Below, one piece after another: positions 33,331 to 41,839 of a stretch of 64,000 bases of DNA; position 1 is the stretch's first letter; each line of letters begins with the position of its first letter. The notes under the pieces were generated by a model that was not told the origin of the DNA, made no database searches, and saw only the letters and a program-made list of their open reading frames with translations. Location of the stretch: NCBI GenBank assembly GCA_040220895.1, contig JAVJVY010000020.1, forward strand, positions 124,001 through 188,000, given 5' to 3'. Made by a program: the position numbers and the translations under genes. This stretch comes from UBA11591 sp040220895. GTDB taxonomy: Bacteria > Bacteroidota > Bacteroidia > Flavobacteriales_E > Vicingaceae.

Positions 33331-33868
33331 GTTGATTGATGTTTGTTAAATAGAATTTAATTTGAGAGATCAAATATTCTACCCCCTGTATATCAGTCAA
33401 TTCGATTGTGAGATCGGCATAATCTCTTTTATAATTGAACGCGGGTCCGACGCGAAATTTGACTTGTGACATGGCGTGTATGTATTTAAGTGGAAAGTGA
33501 TCTGAAATACTAAGGTCAATTAGCAGGTCGAATTCCCTATTCACCAATTCGTCAATATAGCTGCTTGATGGAATGCCAATATAGTTTAGGTGATCTTTAT
33601 TAATCACTTCAATGTTAGCACTATACGTTTTTTCTTCTTTTCGCTTGAAATCGGGTAAAAACAGTGAAAACACTTCCTTTCCATCAGATTTTAATACCGC
33701 CAAAAATTCATTCATTTGCCTGGCTTCCATGTCGTTGCTCTCGCAAGATAAAAGCAAGATGCTGTTACATTGCCCAAGGTTTTTTAGTTCCCGGTTTCGC
33801 TGATGATTTTTCAGTTTTCGTCGGAGGTAAAACTCACCTAATTTTCGCTTTAAGTTGAATGCAGACAC
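33314..33868 (-). CDS. Conserved protein of unknown function (DUF6913-like)
   Basis: 184 residues with no signal peptide. A basic N-terminal helix (KRKLGEFYLRRKLKNHQRNRELK) is followed by an alternating alpha/beta region: SILLLSCESND, KEVFSLFLPDF, DLLIDLSISDHFPLKYIHAMS and VKFRVGPAFNYKRDYADLTIEL. The pattern suggests a small Rossmann-like fold that recalls glycosyltransferase-9 halves (the LLIDLS...P...A...K.RVG order), but it is too short to be one. I believe it corresponds to DUF6913, a family found next to dapA in this phylum; the number is from memory. It sits 1 bp after the DUF721 gene and overlaps dapA by 17 bp, so expression is coupled. Confidence 0.75.
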   Translation of the reverse strand: MSAFNLKRKLGEFYLRRKLKNHQRNRELKNLGQCNSILLLSCESNDMEARQMNEFLAVLKSDGKEVFSLFLPDFKRKEEKTYSANIEVINKDHLNYIGIPSSSYIDELVNREFDLLIDLSISDHFPLKYIHAMSQVKFRVGPAFNYKRDYADLTIELTDIQGVEYLISQIKFYLTNINQHVTQS

Positions 33869-33869
33869 T

Positions 33870-34157
33870 TTATTTCAATTCAATTTCCCTAATAAGTTCT
33901 TGACCAATACCTGCATTGAGTTTTGCAATGAACTCACTTTTAGAAAAGCTCAGGGTGTGGCGCAGAGGGGCGGAATTCAGTCGCAACGTAAGTTTTCCCG
34001 AATTCAATCTTATATCAACCGTGTGCTTGGCTATCATAGGTCCCACTATCTCCTCCCATTTTCCCCGGAAGTCAACCTCTTCCATTTTGTCTTCGAGTTT
34101 ATTGGCTTTGAGAAAAGCTTTTATAAGATCTCCGATAGATGAAGTATTATGATCCAT
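33870..34157 (-). CDS. DUF721 domain protein (DciA-like)
   Basis: 95 residues, the whole length being one DUF721 domain: SIGDLIKAFLKANKLEDKMEEVDFRGKWEEIVGPMIAKHT, then a RLNSGKLTLRLNSAPLRHTLSFSK strand pair and a C-terminal helix. DUF721 includes DciA, which loads the replicative helicase in bacteria that lack DnaC. The WEEIVG...HT motif is the part most conserved in that family. Its start codon overlaps the recF stop codon by one base (TAATG), a common arrangement next to recF and consistent with a replication or repair role. A direct function in helicase loading is inferred from family. Confidence 0.85.
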   Translation of the reverse strand: MDHNTSSIGDLIKAFLKANKLEDKMEEVDFRGKWEEIVGPMIAKHTVDIRLNSGKLTLRLNSAPLRHTLSFSKSEFIAKLNAGIGQELIREIELK

Positions 34158-35296
34158 TAGTTGAGTTGTTTTAGTTCTTGATGCTCCTGGGTTTGCCTCA
34201 CCTCGCCATGCTCAACCGTGAAAAAACGTCCCTCCATTCCACAACCTAACAAGAGTGCATTCATGTGTTCAAGATTTGTATCTGTAATAAACAGCTGTCC
34301 AAATTGAGCTGACTTTAGCACTTCGAGAAACCTGGCCATTCGATCGGAATCCAATTTATCGTAAATATCATCTAGCAGCATCAATGGCATACGGCCTTTG
34401 CGCTGAGTAATAAGTCTGGCTTGTGCCAAGCGCAAGGCCATTAGAGCAGTTTTCTGCTGGCCTTGTGATGCAAACTTCTTCATGGGCCTTTTGTCAAGCA
34501 TAAGTTCCAATTCATCCTTGTGTATGCCCTTGCTCGTATATTGCAATCGCAGGTCTTTTACAATGGAATCCTTTAATTGTTCTGAAAAATCTTTCTCCTG
34601 TTGTAAATGAGAAAAATAATCCAGATTTACGCGTTCCGATCCCTGACTTATCAGTAGGTAATACTCATCAAACAAGTTTGAGATATCTTTCATCACCTCT
34701 GTCCGGCGTTCAAATAAATACTTGCCGTGATGAATCAATTGATCATCCCAGATCTCAAGCAGCGAATATGTCGCGGTACCGGGCGATTTAAGTTGCTTGA
34801 GTTGACTATTGCGCTGTGAAAGGGCCTTGTTATAATTAAGCAGATGGTCTAGGTATGAGGCGTCAAATTGTGAGATGATGCCGTCGATCCATTTTCGCCT
34901 TGTTTCACTCCCTTCTATTAACAGAAGAATATCGATCGGAGAAACCATAACAACCGGGATCGATCCGATATGATCTGCATATCGTTGATATTCCTTTCCA
35001 TTGCTTTTTAGCACTTTTTTATGCCCTTTCTTTAATGAACATTGCACTTTTCTGTCTTTTTCGCCATTTTCGGCAAAAGATCCCTGAATCGAAAAGAATC
35101 CCTCACCTGGAAAAATGTTTTGAGAATCGGAAGGATTGAAAAAACTTTTAGTGAAAGCCAGGTAATATATGGCATCCAATAAGTTCGTTTTTCCAGATCC
35201 GTTCTTTCCAACAAGGCAATTTACCTTTTCATCAAAGCGAACTTCAGCGGCTCGATAGTTCTTGAAATTTAAAATGGAAAGTTCATTGAGGTGCAC
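34157..35296 (-). CDS. recF: DNA replication and repair protein RecF
   Basis: 379 residues from a GTG start at 35296, giving VHLNELSILNFKNYRAAEVRF, the typical RecF beginning. RecF binds single-strand gaps at DNA ends and loads RecA with RecO and RecR. Walker A GKNGSGKT at 30-37, then the family motif NLLDAIYYLAFTKSF; the C-terminal half has SQGQQKTALMALRLAQARL (signature) and MLLDDIYDKLDSDR (Walker B). The frame is open to an ATG at 35335, but the extra 13 residues are not family-like. It heads the recF-DUF721-unknown-dapA unit and diverges from the TPR gene at 35394. Confidence 0.93.
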   Translation of the reverse strand: MHLNELSILNFKNYRAAEVRFDEKVNCLVGKNGSGKTNLLDAIYYLAFTKSFFNPSDSQNIFPGEGFFSIQGSFAENGEKDRKVQCSLKKGHKKVLKSNGKEYQRYADHIGSIPVVMVSPIDILLLIEGSETRRKWIDGIISQFDASYLDHLLNYNKALSQRNSQLKQLKSPGTATYSLLEIWDDQLIHHGKYLFERRTEVMKDISNLFDEYYLLISQGSERVNLDYFSHLQQEKDFSEQLKDSIVKDLRLQYTSKGIHKDELELMLDKRPMKKFASQGQQKTALMALRLAQARLITQRKGRMPLMLLDDIYDKLDSDRMARFLEVLKSAQFGQLFITDTNLEHMNALLLGCGMEGRFFTVEHGEVRQTQEHQELKQLN

Positions 35297-35365
35297 AGAC
35301 CAAAAGTAAGGATTAAACAAGAAAGAGTAATACAATCGGATAGCATGAAAGAGTTAAAAAAAGTC

Positions 35366-35373
35366 TATTTTTG
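35366..35373 (+). promoter_or_regulatory. -7 promoter box (TATTTTTG) of the TPR-ribH unit
   Basis: An exact TAnnTTTG match, 20 bp before the start codon at 35394, in the 97-bp gap between the divergent recF and TPR genes. Confidence 0.5.
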
Positions 35374-35393
35374 CAGGCTTTAAAACCCAACTA

Positions 35394-36080
35394 ATGGCCA
35401 AGAAAAAGGACCAGGAAGACGAAGTGATCGTCGACATCGAAGAAGTATACTCCAAATCAGAGGAGTTTGTTGAAAAATATAAAAAGCAGTTAACCTACGT
35501 TGTCGGTGGAATCGGGCTGGTAATAGCGGGGTATTTTGCGTACACGAAATTATACCTTGAGCCTTTGGAAAGTGAGGCCCAATCAGAAATGTTCAAAGCT
35601 GAACAGTATTTCAGACAGGACTCTCTTGAAAAAGCGATCAACGGCGATGGTGTTGCCTATGGCTTTGTAGATATTCTCGATTTTTACGGAGGAACAAAAT
35701 CAGCTAATCTGGCTCATTACTATCTGGGTATCGCCTATTTGCGTCAGGGCCTTTTTGAAGACGCCATCGATGAACTGGAAGAGTTTTCCTCGGATGATGT
35801 CATGCTGACTTCAATTGCCGAAGGCGCTCAAGGAGACGCGTACATGGAATTGGGAGACAAGAAATCTGCGGTAGCGCAATACATGAAGGCAGCAGAAGTT
35901 AAGCCCAATGGATATTCTTCACCGATTTACCTGATCAAAGCCGGTCAGGCACTTGAATCCATGGGTGAATACAAAGATGCCGTGGAAGTTTATGAGAGCA
36001 TTAAAGAGGATTATCCAGAATCTCAAGAGGGCCGCGACATTGATAAGTATATTGCCCGGGCTTCTTCTTTCGTCAATTAA
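35394..36080 (+). CDS. Membrane-anchored TPR protein (YfgM-like)
   Basis: 228 residues. A charged cytoplasmic N-terminus (MAKKKDQEDEVIVDIEEVYSK), one membrane helix at about 33-50 (LTYVVGGIGLVIAGYFAY), and a periplasmic part of TPR helices with LAHYYLGIAYLRQGLFEDAIDELEEF. This layout fits YfgM-like tetratricopeptide proteins, which assist periplasmic chaperones or interact with the Sec translocon. The gene is followed after 2 bp by ribH, probably in one transcript, although nothing suggests a functional link with riboflavin synthesis. Confidence 0.8.
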   Translation: MAKKKDQEDEVIVDIEEVYSKSEEFVEKYKKQLTYVVGGIGLVIAGYFAYTKLYLEPLESEAQSEMFKAEQYFRQDSLEKAINGDGVAYGFVDILDFYGGTKSANLAHYYLGIAYLRQGLFEDAIDELEEFSSDDVMLTSIAEGAQGDAYMELGDKKSAVAQYMKAAEVKPNGYSSPIYLIKAGQALESMGEYKDAVEVYESIKEDYPESQEGRDIDKYIARASSFVN

Positions 36081-36082
36081 GC

Positions 36083-36583
36083 ATGTCCAGTCAGGATAAA
36101 AACCTATCCGATCTCACTTACGAAGGAGCCGAATTGGCCAGTGATTTTGAAATTAGCATCGTTTGTGCTGAATGGAACGGCGAGGTCACAGAACGCTTGT
36201 TGGATGGAGCCAAACATGCGCTTTCCAAATACCGTATCCCTGAGAAAAACATTAGCATCATTAGAGTACCCGGAAGTTTTGAACTTCCCCTGGGGGCTCA
36301 GATGATATTAGAGTCACAAGACCCTAAGCCACATGCCGTGATTTGCCTGGGTGCTGTCATAAGAGGAGAAACCAGTCACTTTGATTACGTGTGTCAAGCC
36401 GTTTCCAATGGGATCAAAGATGTTGGGCTTAAATACAACGTTCCTGTGGTTTTCGGAGTATTGACCGATGACAACAAAGCGCAGTCGCTGGCCAGATCAG
36501 GTGGTGAACTAGGTAATAAGGGAGAAGAAGCCGCTGTTACAGGTGTCAAGATGGCTCTGCTTCAGCGCAGGCTAAGGATCTGA
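36083..36583 (+). CDS. ribH: 6,7-dimethyl-8-ribityllumazine synthase
   Basis: 166 residues. Forms lumazine from the pyrimidinedione and 3,4-dihydroxy-2-butanone 4-phosphate, the penultimate step in riboflavin synthesis. Markers in order: SIVCAEWNGEVTERLLDGA, the IRVPGSFELPLGAQ segment, CLGAVIRGETSHFDYVCQAV with the catalytic histidine, and VPVVFGVLTDDNKAQSLAR. The GNKGEEAA motif at the end is that of the phosphate-binding region. The length is normal and the protein assembles into 60-subunit or pentameric shells. Its 3' end overlaps the convergent zinc-finger gene by 12 bp. Confidence 0.96.
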   Translation: MSSQDKNLSDLTYEGAELASDFEISIVCAEWNGEVTERLLDGAKHALSKYRIPEKNISIIRVPGSFELPLGAQMILESQDPKPHAVICLGAVIRGETSHFDYVCQAVSNGIKDVGLKYNVPVVFGVLTDDNKAQSLARSGGELGNKGEEAAVTGVKMALLQRRLRI

Positions 36584-36967
36584 CATTCCAACAATGTCGT
36601 TCGCACTATGTTCATTAGTCTGCACTTCGGTCAGTTGCAACAACTCGTATTCCCTTCTGCCCAAATGCCTCAAGGCATGATCGTAAACGTTAAACTGGAT
36701 GGACCCTTGATCATCCAGGCAATATCCGGTGGTGTAATTCAAACGGAAGCCTTTTTCGATCAAATTTGATTCACTCACAGCCCTTTTGCCGGCATGGTGC
36801 ATCTCACGTAAAATCCGACGATTCAGTTTTAAAATTCGATTGACCTCTCTCACAATCGATTCACTATTTCTGTATTTCCTATTATTGAAGGCATTTCTAC
36901 AATGGTCTGAACAGAATTTTTTATCCGTCCTGCCCGCCATATTCTCATGACACTCTACACAATTCAT
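36572..36967 (-). CDS. Small zinc-ribbon protein of unknown function
   Basis: 131 residues. The N-terminus carries four cysteines, C3, C6, C19 and C23 (CVEC and FCSDHC), in the spacing of a zinc ribbon, followed by RNAFNNRKYRNSE, a basic helix that often contacts nucleic acid. The rest has a helical stretch (VREVNRILKLNRRILREMHHAGKRA) and a small beta region. Proteins of this type are common in Bacteroidota, but I know no function; a nucleic acid-binding role is a guess. The gene converges on ribH and the last 12 bp overlap. Confidence 0.78.
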   Translation of the reverse strand: MNCVECHENMAGRTDKKFCSDHCRNAFNNRKYRNSESIVREVNRILKLNRRILREMHHAGKRAVSESNLIEKGFRLNYTTGYCLDDQGSIQFNVYDHALRHLGRREYELLQLTEVQTNEHSANDIVGMSDP

Positions 36968-37072
36968 CTTTTTTAAGGTAAATATCCAAAGCCATGACCT
37001 TATTTAAAATTACACTTTTCTAAGTGCTAGTTTTTCCTCGCAAAAAGTTAAAAAGCTGATTTAAAGGCCGAG

Positions 37073-37104
37073 TTGAATAAAAGAAACATTTTCATCTATT
37101 TTTG
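37073..37104 (+). promoter_or_regulatory. Promoter TTG-N21-TATTTTTG of the glycosyltransferase operon
   Basis: TTG at 37073-37075 and TATTTTTG at 37097-37104 are 21 bp apart, close to the standard -33/-7 arrangement. The start codon is 24 bp further down at 37129. Confidence 0.55.
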
Positions 37105-37128
37105 AGCTTCTATTAGATTTCCAGATGC

Positions 37129-38820
37129 ATGCGCTTTAAACCAGTCCATCTTTTTCTGATTTTTTTCCTGCTAAATCTCGTGCAAGCGTCGTTCACTCCT
37201 ATCGCGCGTGACGAGGCCTACTACTGGATGTTCGGCCAGCATTTGGATTGGGGGTATTTTGATCATCCGCCATTCGTCGCCCTGATGACCTATCTTGGTT
37301 CAGCGCTTTTTAATGGTGTGCTTGGGGTGCGCTTCCTGACACTGATAATGGCCACTACTACGGCATATTTTATTTGGTTGTTGATTCCAGAATCAAATAG
37401 ACAAAATCACCGCTCGCTTCTTGTGTTTTCTTTGGTATTCCTAGCCAATCCCCTGTTCAACTTATATGGTTTTATCACGACACCGGATGCACCACTGTTA
37501 TTTTTCAGTGCGGCTTATTTTCTTGCATTCCAACGATTTACCAAGAATCAATCTTTCCTTAACAGCCTTTTACTAGGTTTTCTGATGAGCGCACTAATCT
37601 ATTCCAAGTACCACGGAATACTCGTCATTTTGATTTCTGTCCTAAGCCATATTCAATTATTTAAAAAACCTTGGATTTATGTTTCTGCCTTTGTTGGTGT
37701 AGTGCTGTACACACCCCATTTAATTTGGCAATACGATCACCATTTCGTTTCATTTAACTATCACCTGTTCTACCGAAGTACGCGCTTTGATGTCTTGAAC
37801 ATTCTTGATTATCTTTTAAACCTGGTCTTGGTGTTAAACCCTGTTATGTTGCCATTTTTTATTGCAGGAATACGAAAGACCAGAGGATTTATTCAATCCA
37901 GGCTCCTAACATCTATCTTTTGGGGCTTCTTTTTGTTTTTCTTACTGACCTCGGCAAGAGGTCATGTTGAGCCCCATTGGATGGCAATTGCTTGTATCCC
38001 ATACACCATTCAACTGGTAAATTACATTACGGTCGACGAAGGCTTATGGAAAAAAATAAAATTAGCCGGCATATTCTCAATTGCCATCATTTCAATCTTA
38101 AGAATAGTCGCCTTTTTGCCCCTTCCGATTAAATCTGAGTTTCACGTTGAAAAAAAAGAGTATTTCGACGCCATTAAAGAGAGGGCTGAAGGAAGAAAAG
38201 TAGTTTTTGTAAACAGCTATACCGATGCGGCGAAATACAGCTTTTATACCGGTGAAAATACGTTTTCCTACAACTTCATTTCGTTCAGGAAAAACCAGTA
38301 CGACCTGTTAGATGTGCAAAATGAATTCCACATGAAAAGAGTTATGCTCACATTCAAAGGGTCTTTGAAGCGCTTTGATGAACAGCTTGTAAACAAGCGA
38401 GAAGCATTCTATTACAATTACTATGACAGTTTTCCTGTTTTGAATAACATTCATGTGGAAGTGTTAGATTATCCAACAGAAGTGATCAAGGGCAGTAGGA
38501 ATAAAATTCGCCTGCGCGTGACAAATCCATATGATCACCAGGTAGTATTCAAACCAACAGGATTTCCAGTATTATGGGAGCTTTTTTACTTCTACATGGA
38601 TAAGGAGCGTCAGGGAGGAGTTTCACTCGAAGAAGTTCCAATCTCAATAATGGACGCGCATTCAGAGATCATTGTCAATGCTTATTTCGTTAATGATCTT
38701 CCCACTGGTCAGTACACCTTCGGTATCACCATCAGACCAAGTGGACTTTTTCCAATATCAGTTTCAAAACGAACACATCCTATTCGAATAGTATCAGCAT
38801 CGCAGAGCCAAAAGCCATGA
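37129..38820 (+). CDS. GT39/ArnT-like membrane glycosyltransferase
   Basis: 563 residues with a multi-pass membrane part (about ten helices in the first 350 residues) and a soluble C-terminal domain. The N-terminal loop FTPIARDEAYYWMFGQHLDWGYFDHPP is the periplasmic motif of the PMT/ArnT superfamily, with the acidic residues that coordinate metal and lipid-linked sugar. These enzymes transfer a sugar from a polyprenyl phosphate carrier to protein or lipid. The C-terminal part (about 360-563) is rich in beta strands and includes YPTEVIKGSRNKIRLRVTNPYDHQVVF, an Ig-like section. It overlaps the cupin gene by 4 bp (ATGA). Acceptor and sugar cannot be predicted. Confidence 0.88.
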   Translation: MRFKPVHLFLIFFLLNLVQASFTPIARDEAYYWMFGQHLDWGYFDHPPFVALMTYLGSALFNGVLGVRFLTLIMATTTAYFIWLLIPESNRQNHRSLLVFSLVFLANPLFNLYGFITTPDAPLLFFSAAYFLAFQRFTKNQSFLNSLLLGFLMSALIYSKYHGILVILISVLSHIQLFKKPWIYVSAFVGVVLYTPHLIWQYDHHFVSFNYHLFYRSTRFDVLNILDYLLNLVLVLNPVMLPFFIAGIRKTRGFIQSRLLTSIFWGFFLFFLLTSARGHVEPHWMAIACIPYTIQLVNYITVDEGLWKKIKLAGIFSIAIISILRIVAFLPLPIKSEFHVEKKEYFDAIKERAEGRKVVFVNSYTDAAKYSFYTGENTFSYNFISFRKNQYDLLDVQNEFHMKRVMLTFKGSLKRFDEQLVNKREAFYYNYYDSFPVLNNIHVEVLDYPTEVIKGSRNKIRLRVTNPYDHQVVFKPTGFPVLWELFYFYMDKERQGGVSLEEVPISIMDAHSEIIVNAYFVNDLPTGQYTFGITIRPSGLFPISVSKRTHPIRIVSASQSQKP

Positions 38821-39191
38821 AAGAAATCAAATCAATAAATCTTAGAGAGAAGTTCCAAATCTTTAATGAGAAATGGACACCAAAGAACATTGCCGCCTGC
38901 AACGGGCAGCTTGTTAAGATTGCAAAAGTTTCAGGAGAATTCATCTGGCACAGCCATGCCGAAGAAGATGAATTGTTTTTAGTCATAAAAGGTCACCTAA
39001 TCATTGAACTAGAAGGCAAAAAAGAAATCCATTTGCAAGAGGGAGAAATGACCGTAATTCCGAAAGGTACGGAGCATAAACCGCGAACCGAAGAAAGCGA
39101 ATGTTGGATAATGATGATCGAACCCGACAGTACGCGAAACACAGGTCAGCACTTGAACGATTTTAGTAAGCCCGATCTGGAATGGATCTGA
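38817..39191 (+). CDS. Cupin domain protein
   Basis: 124 residues, a single cupin barrel. Motif 1 is GEFIWHSHAEEDELFLVIKGHL (histidines and glutamate that bind metal), and motif 2 is GEMTVIPKGTEHKP. This matches small single-domain cupins such as mannose-6-phosphate isomerase-like proteins. With intact metal ligands it may be an enzyme or a sensor of small molecules; substrate unknown. It overlaps the glycosyltransferase gene by 4 bp and precedes two DinB-fold genes by 21 bp, so it probably sits in one operon with all of them. Confidence 0.87.
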   Translation: MKEIKSINLREKFQIFNEKWTPKNIAACNGQLVKIAKVSGEFIWHSHAEEDELFLVIKGHLIIELEGKKEIHLQEGEMTVIPKGTEHKPRTEESECWIMMIEPDSTRNTGQHLNDFSKPDLEWI

Positions 39192-39212
39192 GAAATAATT
39201 AACAAACATAAA

Positions 39213-39707
39213 ATGGACCTGCAAGAGTTGCTCATTAAAGAGCTGAAATTAAATCATGAACGAACTATTCGCGCCTTTGCCAGCGTAAACCCTCTATGGT
39301 GGAGGTCTGCAGAAAGTGGATTGAAAACCAACCTGAACTGGCAAGCCGGCCATATGATCATATCACATTATTTTCATGGAATAGTGAGTTTAAAGGGGTC
39401 TGATGAAGCATTGAAAAGATCATTTGACCCAAAAGAGTATTCGAAATTATACGGAATGGGAAGTGATCCCCGAGAAAATCTGGATGAAAAACCCGGTCAC
39501 GAAATCTTGATCAACAATCTTGAAATTTTGGACAATCGCTGCATCGAAATCGTTTCCGATATGAACGAATCCATGTTGACCGAAGCAACGGTCTTGGATA
39601 ATCCAATGGCCAAAACTAAGTATGAGGCAATATTTTGGTCCATTTCGCATAGAATGTGGCATGTAGGACAGGTGCAGTTGATCAAATCGCATATACAAAA
39701 TGCCTGA
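39213..39707 (+). CDS. DinB-fold protein, first of a tandem pair
   Basis: 164 residues, a four-helix DinB bundle: a first helix with KELKLNHERTIRAFASV, then LNWQAGHMIISHYFHG with histidines at 47 and beyond, and a final helix SHRMWHVGQVQLI. The spaced histidines form the usual metal site. Members of this superfamily include mycothiol- and bacillithiol-dependent transferases and many unknown proteins. It lies between the cupin gene and a second DinB-fold gene, which it overlaps by 8 bp. Confidence 0.85.
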   Translation: MDLQELLIKELKLNHERTIRAFASVNPLWWRSAESGLKTNLNWQAGHMIISHYFHGIVSLKGSDEALKRSFDPKEYSKLYGMGSDPRENLDEKPGHEILINNLEILDNRCIEIVSDMNESMLTEATVLDNPMAKTKYEAIFWSISHRMWHVGQVQLIKSHIQNA

Positions 39708-40206
39708 AATACGTGATTTGTTTTTAAAGGGAATAGAACTTAGGATGATCGAAAACCTGGATCGACTAAGGATTTGCACAAATATTCTGGAGGAAGATCA
39801 ATTATGGGAAAAACCCAATGCCAGCCTAAACAGTGCTGGAAACCTGTTGCTCCATCTCAATGGCAATATTCAGCAATACCTGTTGTCCGGTTTGACGGCT
39901 TCGAAAGATGCGAGAGTTCGTGAAGAAGAATTCAATGATAATCAGAAAATTGAAAAAGAGATTCTATGGGAAATGCATTGCAAAAAGGTGCGTTCTTCTC
40001 TTGAGGTTTTAAATAACTTGACCGATGATTCTCTAAAGGCTGTTTATCATATTCAGGGTTTTGAATTATGTGGCATAGACGTATTGATTCACGTCGTTGA
40101 ACATTACTCCTATCATACCGGACAGATAGCACTACTAACGAAATTATTTACCAATAAAGACTTAGGATTTTATCAAGGGAAAGATCTGAATAAGCCGAAT
40201 AAATAA
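39700..40206 (+). CDS. DinB-fold protein (DUF1572-like), second of the pair
   Basis: 168 residues. Another DinB bundle, with SAGNLLLHLNGNIQQYLLSG in the second helix and VEHYSYHTGQIALL at the C-terminus; the histidines in both segments would form the metal site. It is closest to the DUF1572 branch. The start overlaps the preceding gene by 8 bp, so both are translated together. Similarity to the first DinB protein is limited to fold-level motifs, so this may not be a recent duplication. It is the last gene of the operon and converges on the helicase gene 9 bp away. Confidence 0.85.
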   Translation: MPEIRDLFLKGIELRMIENLDRLRICTNILEEDQLWEKPNASLNSAGNLLLHLNGNIQQYLLSGLTASKDARVREEEFNDNQKIEKEILWEMHCKKVRSSLEVLNNLTDDSLKAVYHIQGFELCGIDVLIHVVEHYSYHTGQIALLTKLFTNKDLGFYQGKDLNKPNK

Positions 40207-40215
40207 AGCTAATCC

Positions 40216-41730
40216 TTACAATACTCCATTCAGCGCATGCCAAAGTTTGCGCTTCAACTTCTCAGTATACTCCTTTATGAGCCATGTGGCATAATTATCG
40301 CTGCCATTTATGCATTTTGTGAAGACCTTCAGGCGATGACTTATTTCGTCACGCAACAGGTTTAGGAGGTCAAGTGCTTCGTTGTAATGCATGGTATTGT
40401 CCATGATTAGCTGAAAGTGGTTCTCCATGGATTCATCCACAACTTTTTTTGGTTTGATACCGGTTTTAACACAGTGTTTGTAGACCACCTGAACATCGAA
40501 GTCTTCGTCGTGCCAGTTGCTGAAGCGCTGTTTGATATCTTCCGGAACCACGTAGGCCCTTTCTTCAACGTCTCGCTCATAGTCCCGATCAATGTATTTA
40601 ATTGGGTTTTTGAACACATCGCGCCAATCAATATAATCTTGCCAATAGCCCAATCGAAGGGCATTATTACCTAAGTCTATGATCGAAAAATGATCCTTTC
40701 CTTCCAGAACGCGACTTCCCCTTCCAATCATTTGGTGGTATAGCGTAATAGACCTGGTTGCCCGATTCAGGATGATCGATTCAACGCTGGGTTCATCAAA
40801 ACCGGTGGTTAAGATCCCTACTGAGGTAAGGATTCCATCAGGGGTATTTCGAAACCACGTTAGGACATCCCTTCTTTCCTGGCTGCTGAACGTGCTGTCC
40901 AGGTGTTTGATGTTGGTATATCCATGAGCAAGAAACAATTCATACACCTTAATCGAGGTGGCGATGCCTGCGTTAAAGATCAAGGTTTTTTTGCCCTTAC
41001 TCTTTTCTTCAAATGCTTGCAAGAGGATCTGCTGCATGTGATCCCTGCCGTAAACACGCTCCGATGAACTAACCGTAAAATCTCCGCTTATTCCAACGGT
41101 CAGCGATTTTAAGTTGACACTATAGGTGTAAGTGGTGGCGGCACACAAATAACCGCTGTCAATTAGATCAGCGATGGAATCACCCACAATGAGTTCATTG
41201 TAATTCTCATTAAGTGGAAGGTTCTTGTTTGAGCTAAGAGGGGTTGCTGTCACTCCTAGAATATTGGTATCAGTGAAATACTGAAATATTTTTCTGAACG
41301 AATTGTAATGCGCTTCATCTACTATGACAAGACCAATATCATCCAGGTAGCATTCGTTGTCCAACAAGCGATTATTCAAGGTTTCCACCATGGCGACAAA
41401 ACACTTGTAATTGGTCTGATCGGGGATGTCATGAACCTGGCTATCTATGATCTTCGTGCCTAATCCCACATGATTAAGGACACCGGATGTCTGTACGAGC
41501 AATTCAACCCGATGCGTCAGGATGAGTACTTTCTTCTTGTGCTCGTTGACGTACTTTTTGGCAATCTCAGAGAAAATGAGGGTTTTACCACCACCGGTTG
41601 GAAGCTGAAAAAGAAGATTTGTTCCGCTCTCAATTTCCCTGAGGCGTTCGAAAATGCTATGCACCAGTGACTTCTGATACGGATATAATACTGTGGTTTT
41701 TAACGATTTCTGAGAGAGATTTTCAGACAT
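40216..41730 (-). CDS. Superfamily 2 DEAD/DEAH helicase
   Basis: 504 residues. Helicase motifs in order: Walker A PTGGGKT at 44-50 (motif I), ILTHRVEL (Ia), DEAH in GLVIVDEAHYNSFRKIF (II), GVTATPL (III), STFSSQERRDVLTWF (IV) and HQMIGRGSR (VI). It resembles the RAD25/UvrB-like group found in DNA repair or defence contexts, but it lacks any extra nuclease or methylase domain and has no defence partners nearby. A role in DNA or RNA remodelling is likely, the substrate unknown. The C-terminal 120 residues are helical. It is a single gene, with a TACTTTTG promoter box upstream. Confidence 0.88.
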   Translation of the reverse strand: MSENLSQKSLKTTVLYPYQKSLVHSIFERLREIESGTNLLFQLPTGGGKTLIFSEIAKKYVNEHKKKVLILTHRVELLVQTSGVLNHVGLGTKIIDSQVHDIPDQTNYKCFVAMVETLNNRLLDNECYLDDIGLVIVDEAHYNSFRKIFQYFTDTNILGVTATPLSSNKNLPLNENYNELIVGDSIADLIDSGYLCAATTYTYSVNLKSLTVGISGDFTVSSSERVYGRDHMQQILLQAFEEKSKGKKTLIFNAGIATSIKVYELFLAHGYTNIKHLDSTFSSQERRDVLTWFRNTPDGILTSVGILTTGFDEPSVESIILNRATRSITLYHQMIGRGSRVLEGKDHFSIIDLGNNALRLGYWQDYIDWRDVFKNPIKYIDRDYERDVEERAYVVPEDIKQRFSNWHDEDFDVQVVYKHCVKTGIKPKKVVDESMENHFQLIMDNTMHYNEALDLLNLLRDEISHRLKVFTKCINGSDNYATWLIKEYTEKLKRKLWHALNGVL

Positions 41731-41747
41731 TTTCGGTTAATGAACTG

Positions 41748-41755
41748 CAAAAGTA
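41748..41755 (-). promoter_or_regulatory. -7 promoter box (TACTTTTG) of the helicase gene
   Basis: An exact TAnnTTTG match on the minus strand, 17 bp upstream of the helicase start at 41730. Confidence 0.45.
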
Positions 41756-41786
41756 CCACCATATTCCTCATATTCGGTTGAAGGGA

Positions 41787-41817
41787 CAAAAAAAGGGAAG
41801 CCTCGAGAGCTTCCCTT
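41787..41817 (-). terminator. Rho-independent terminator of the DUF3078 gene
   Basis: AAGGGAAGC (41793-41801) and GCTTCCCTT (41809-41817) form a 9-bp stem with a 7-base loop. Read on the minus strand a T-run follows, shortly after the stop of the DUF3078 gene. Confidence 0.82.
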
Positions 41818-41839
41818 GTGAATACCAGTTGGTTAAATT

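Noticed and set aside
40216..41730. Helicase as part of an antiphage defence system
   Set aside because: No nuclease, methylase or other defence partner lies nearby; neighbours are DinB-fold and DUF3078 genes.
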